A DNA stretch of 64,000 bases from Actinomycetales bacterium (lineage in GTDB: Bacteria; Actinomycetota; Actinomycetes; Mycobacteriales; Micromonosporaceae). This document shows, piece by piece, positions 61,553 to 64,000 of this stretch; position 1 is the stretch's first letter, and each line of letters starts with the position of its first letter. The stretch spans positions 1-64,000 of the forward strand of contig PKFB01000014.1 in NCBI GenBank assembly GCA_002919305.1. The letters run 5' to 3'. The position numbers and the translations under genes are program-made. Under the pieces are notes generated by a model. The model made no database searches. It saw only the letters and a list, made by a program, of their open reading frames with translations, and was not told the origin of the DNA.

Positions 61553-61969
61553 GCCTTCTCCTTCGGTGGGGTGTCTGCGGTGGCACGACGTGGCTACCCG
61601 GCGGCCGGGCCGACAAACCGCTTTCCGGAGCGCGTCATTACGCCGCTGCTGCCAGGCCGTCAGCCCATTCCCAGGGCCCGGGCCGTGGTGGGCGGATCGA
61701 GCCAGGCCCGCCACGCACCGGCCGTCGGTCCTGACAAGCCGGTTGTGCCAAGTCGGCGATGGCAGACACCCGGTTGAAGAGGGCGATCACCTGAACCATC
61801 GACAGGCCAGAAAAGGCCGCCGGACCGAGCCTGGAAAACCGGACAGAACAGGGTTGATGGGGGCGTGGTGGGGTAGCCGCAGGCATGGAGCGCCGGCGTA
61901 CCGGCCATGCGGCCACATCGGCGCACCGATAACGCCGTGCCTGTCCGTGCCGACCGGAGGTGACATTCG
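61553..61969. other. Intergenic region between divergent enzyme genes
   Basis: No supported gene; frames here are extensions or shadows of the flanking genes. GGAGGTGA at 61956-61963 is the ribosome site of the TPP enzyme. Confidence 0.4.
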
Positions 61970-63817
61970 ATGCCTGACAGGACAACCGGCAGCCGACCGT
62001 CCAGGACAACATCCCCTGAGGAGAAGAACACCGTCTCCGATCTGCTGGTGCAGCGGTTGAGGAAATGGGGGGTCGACCGAGTCTTCGGGTACTCCGGTGA
62101 CGGCATCGACGGGGTGATCGGGGCCCTGCGTCGCGCCGGCACCCCACGGTTCATCCAGGCCCGTCATGAGGAGACCGCCGCGTTCATGGCGGTGGGGCAC
62201 GCCAAATACACCGGCCAGGTGGGGGTGTGCCTGTCGACCCAGGGGCCGGGAGCGGTGCATCTGCTCAACGGGTTGTACGACGCGAAACTGGACTCCAAGC
62301 CGGTGGTCGCCATCGTGGGACAGCAGGTGTCCAGCGTGCTCGGCAGCGCCTACCAACAGGAGATCGACCTGGTCCGGCTGTTCGGGGACGTGTGCGCCCA
62401 GTTCGTGCAGACCGCGTACACCCCGCAGCAGGTGCCGATGCTGATCGACCGGGCGTTCCGTACCGCGTTGGCCACCCGGGGCCCCACCTGTGTGGTGCTG
62501 CCGCACGATATCCAAGGCGCCCCCGCACCGGATTTAACCGCCCACGGGCACGGTGTGATCGCCACCAGCCCAGGCCTGGCGACGGCCCGGGTGGTGCCGT
62601 ATCAGGAGGACCTGGCGGCCGCCGCTGCCCTACTCAACGCAGGTGAACGGGTCGCCATCCTGGTCGGGCAGGGGGCCGCTGGGGCCGACCGGGAGTTGAG
62701 GGAGGTGGCCGACCGACTCGGAGCCGGTGTCGCCGCCTCGTTGCTGGGCAAGCCGGTCCTGGATGAAGCACTGCCGTACCACACCGGGGTGTTGGGGCAT
62801 CTGGGAACCACCGCGAGCACCGAGCTGATGCGGGCCTGCGACACACTGCTGCTGGTGGGCACCAATGATCCGTGGACGGAGTTTTATCCCGCCCCCGGGC
62901 AGGCCCGGGCCGTCCAGATCGACATCGACGGGCGTCGCCTAGGGGTGCGCTACCCGGTCGACGTGCCGTTGCTGGGGGACGCGGCTGAGACGTTGCGGGC
63001 GCTGCTGCACCGGCTCAAACCCCGCTCCGACCTGCGCTGGCGGCAGCGCGTAGTTGACTGGACACGCCGCTGGCGCCACACCGCCCACGCCCGGGCGACC
63101 GCCGACGCTGATCCGCTCAATCCGCAGTACGTCATCCACGCGCTCAGTGAGCGGCTGCCAGTCGACGCCCAGGTGTCCGTCGATGTCGGCTCGGTCACCT
63201 ACTGGTACGCCCGGCACCTGCGGCTGCCGCCGGGGGTGCCCGCGCACCTGTCTAGCACGTTGGCCTCCATGGGGTCGGCCCTGCCCTATGGTGTGGCGGC
63301 CAAGCTCGCCGCGCCCGACCGGCCGGTGGTGGCCCTCGCCGGTGATGGCGCGCTGCAGATGAACGGCCTCGCCGAGTTGATCACCGTGGCCGCGTTGTGG
63401 CGCCAGTGGCCGGATCCTCGCTTCGTGGTGTGCGTGTTGAACAACCGGGACCTGGCGGAGGTGACGTGGGAGCAACGGGAGACCGAGGGGGAGCCACGGT
63501 TCGCCGCCTCCCAGGATCTCCCGGATGTGCCGTACGCGGAGTGGGCCAGGTTGCTCGGGCTGGAGGGGACCCGGGTGGCCTCCCCGGACGCGGTGGTCGC
63601 CGCCTGGGATGCCGCGTTGAATGCGGACCGTCCAGTCGTCATCGACGCCGTGGTGGACCCGGCGGTGCCGTTGCTGCCGCCGGCGCAGCCTTTCGAGAAG
63701 ATTCAGGGTATGTACGCCGGGCTGCGTCAAGAAGAGGGCGAGGTGGCGCGGCGCGCCGAGGAGTATCTGCGCCGGGAACGCAACGCGGAAGGGTACCGGG
63801 ACCCGGTCGAGGTCTAG
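61970..63817 (+). CDS. Thiamine-pyrophosphate-dependent enzyme (pyruvate oxidase/acetolactate synthase-like)
   Basis: A 615-residue enzyme with the three-domain POX/AHAS fold. The N-terminal pyrimidine domain has the catalytic Glu in ARHEETAAFMA and GPGAVHLLNGLYDA. The central domain is about 215-365. The C-terminal domain binds ThDP-Mg with GDGALQMNGLAELITVA...VLNN, the GDG-to-NN motif. SVDVGSVTYWYARHL resembles pyruvate dehydrogenase (quinone) PoxB-type proteins, but there is no clear C-terminal membrane-binding helix. It likely decarboxylates pyruvate or another 2-oxo acid, possibly with FAD. The first 20 residues are a variable extension. Confidence 0.9.
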   Translation: MPDRTTGSRPSRTTSPEEKNTVSDLLVQRLRKWGVDRVFGYSGDGIDGVIGALRRAGTPRFIQARHEETAAFMAVGHAKYTGQVGVCLSTQGPGAVHLLNGLYDAKLDSKPVVAIVGQQVSSVLGSAYQQEIDLVRLFGDVCAQFVQTAYTPQQVPMLIDRAFRTALATRGPTCVVLPHDIQGAPAPDLTAHGHGVIATSPGLATARVVPYQEDLAAAAALLNAGERVAILVGQGAAGADRELREVADRLGAGVAASLLGKPVLDEALPYHTGVLGHLGTTASTELMRACDTLLLVGTNDPWTEFYPAPGQARAVQIDIDGRRLGVRYPVDVPLLGDAAETLRALLHRLKPRSDLRWRQRVVDWTRRWRHTAHARATADADPLNPQYVIHALSERLPVDAQVSVDVGSVTYWYARHLRLPPGVPAHLSSTLASMGSALPYGVAAKLAAPDRPVVALAGDGALQMNGLAELITVAALWRQWPDPRFVVCVLNNRDLAEVTWEQRETEGEPRFAASQDLPDVPYAEWARLLGLEGTRVASPDAVVAAWDAALNADRPVVIDAVVDPAVPLLPPAQPFEKIQGMYAGLRQEEGEVARRAEEYLRRERNAEGYRDPVEV

Positions 63818-63940
63818 GCCGCCTTAAGACGTCTCCTTAAGACCGAGCAGGGGCGGCCGAAAATGACCGAAACAACCGATGCTATGGCCGAGGCCACTGC
63901 GACGTGGAAACATCACAGGCCCCATTCAAAGGAGGTGCCT

Positions 63941-64000
63941 GTGACGTCCCGCTACACGGTCCTCACGGAGGAGCAGGTTGAGCAGTTCCTGACTCAGGGG
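63941..64000 (+). CDS. Start of a probable phytanoyl-CoA dioxygenase-family gene (partial)
   Basis: Only 20 codons are in the window. GTG starts after AAAGGAGGTG, an excellent ribosome site, and the product begins MTSRYTVLTEEQVEQFLTQG. LTxEQVxxFxxxG is the usual opening of PhyH-family Fe(II)/2-oxoglutarate oxygenases. The active-site motif HxD is beyond the window edge, so the family call is tentative. Confidence 0.55.
   Translation, partial: MTSRYTVLTEEQVEQFLTQG

Overview
The window is high-GC DNA from a filamentous-type actinomycete. This rests on the GC-rich third codon positions, many GTG starts, an F420-type oxidoreductase, a Trp-rich leader before a fused anthranilate synthase, a CebR-type operator, a chaplin-like protein and an actinobacterial type I-E CRISPR repeat. 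I cannot name the genus. About 59 protein genes are supported. I see no rRNA, tRNA, transposase or prophage genes.

Layout. 0-5 kb: the 3' end of cas6e, a LysR regulator divergent from a two-gene dehydrogenase/RidA unit, then a PASTA membrane protein, a methyltransferase and a GNAT. 5.1-6.4 kb is a gene-poor, lower-GC stretch ahead of citrate synthase. 8-12 kb: a GH114-like lipoprotein, an F420-type oxidoreductase preceded by a 90-nt foldback, and a secreted subtilase. 12.3-18 kb is a minus-strand signalling unit: a small unknown protein, a NarX-like kinase, a NarL-like regulator and a class III cyclase/ATPase. 18.5-26.8 kb holds a secreted M28 peptidase, an alpha-ribazole-kinase-like protein, an SGNH esterase, a soluble Ser/Thr kinase and small membrane proteins.

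27-31.7 kb: fused trpEG with a leader peptide (three Trp codons), an attenuator and a second hairpin that buries its ribosome site, then a DUF418 protein and a GntR regulator. 31.9-38.7 kb is a carbohydrate and cell-wall region: a GH1 beta-glucosidase behind a perfect CebR box, an AOC-barrel-like protein, an amidase, a GNAT and a CBM35-GH26-CBM2 mannanase. 38.8-53 kb: NADAR protein, beta-carbonic anhydrase, ArsR with an ArsO-like flavoprotein, hydrolase, HNH protein, P450 plus methyltransferase, MarR with an MFS exporter, and a multicopper oxidase. 53-57.4 kb: a chaplin-like protein with a Ser/Asp/Lys repeat tail and a divergent NamZ/serine-hydrolase pair.

57.5-59.9 kb is the most distinctive accessory block. 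It has a five-repeat type I-E CRISPR array followed by a compact lower-GC minus-strand operon: a small helical protein, a toxin that starts with a related helical domain and ends in a CdiA-type nuclease domain, and a probable immunity protein. The window closes with a Zn-dependent dehydrogenase, a TPP-dependent oxidase/decarboxylase and the start of a probable PhyH-family oxygenase.

How the parts fit. The secreted glycosidases, peptidases and wall enzymes suit a soil saprophyte feeding on plant and microbial polymers. The cas6e fragment at the left edge and the array at 57.5 kb are probably parts of one split type I-E system, because the repeat is of the kind Cas6e cleaves.
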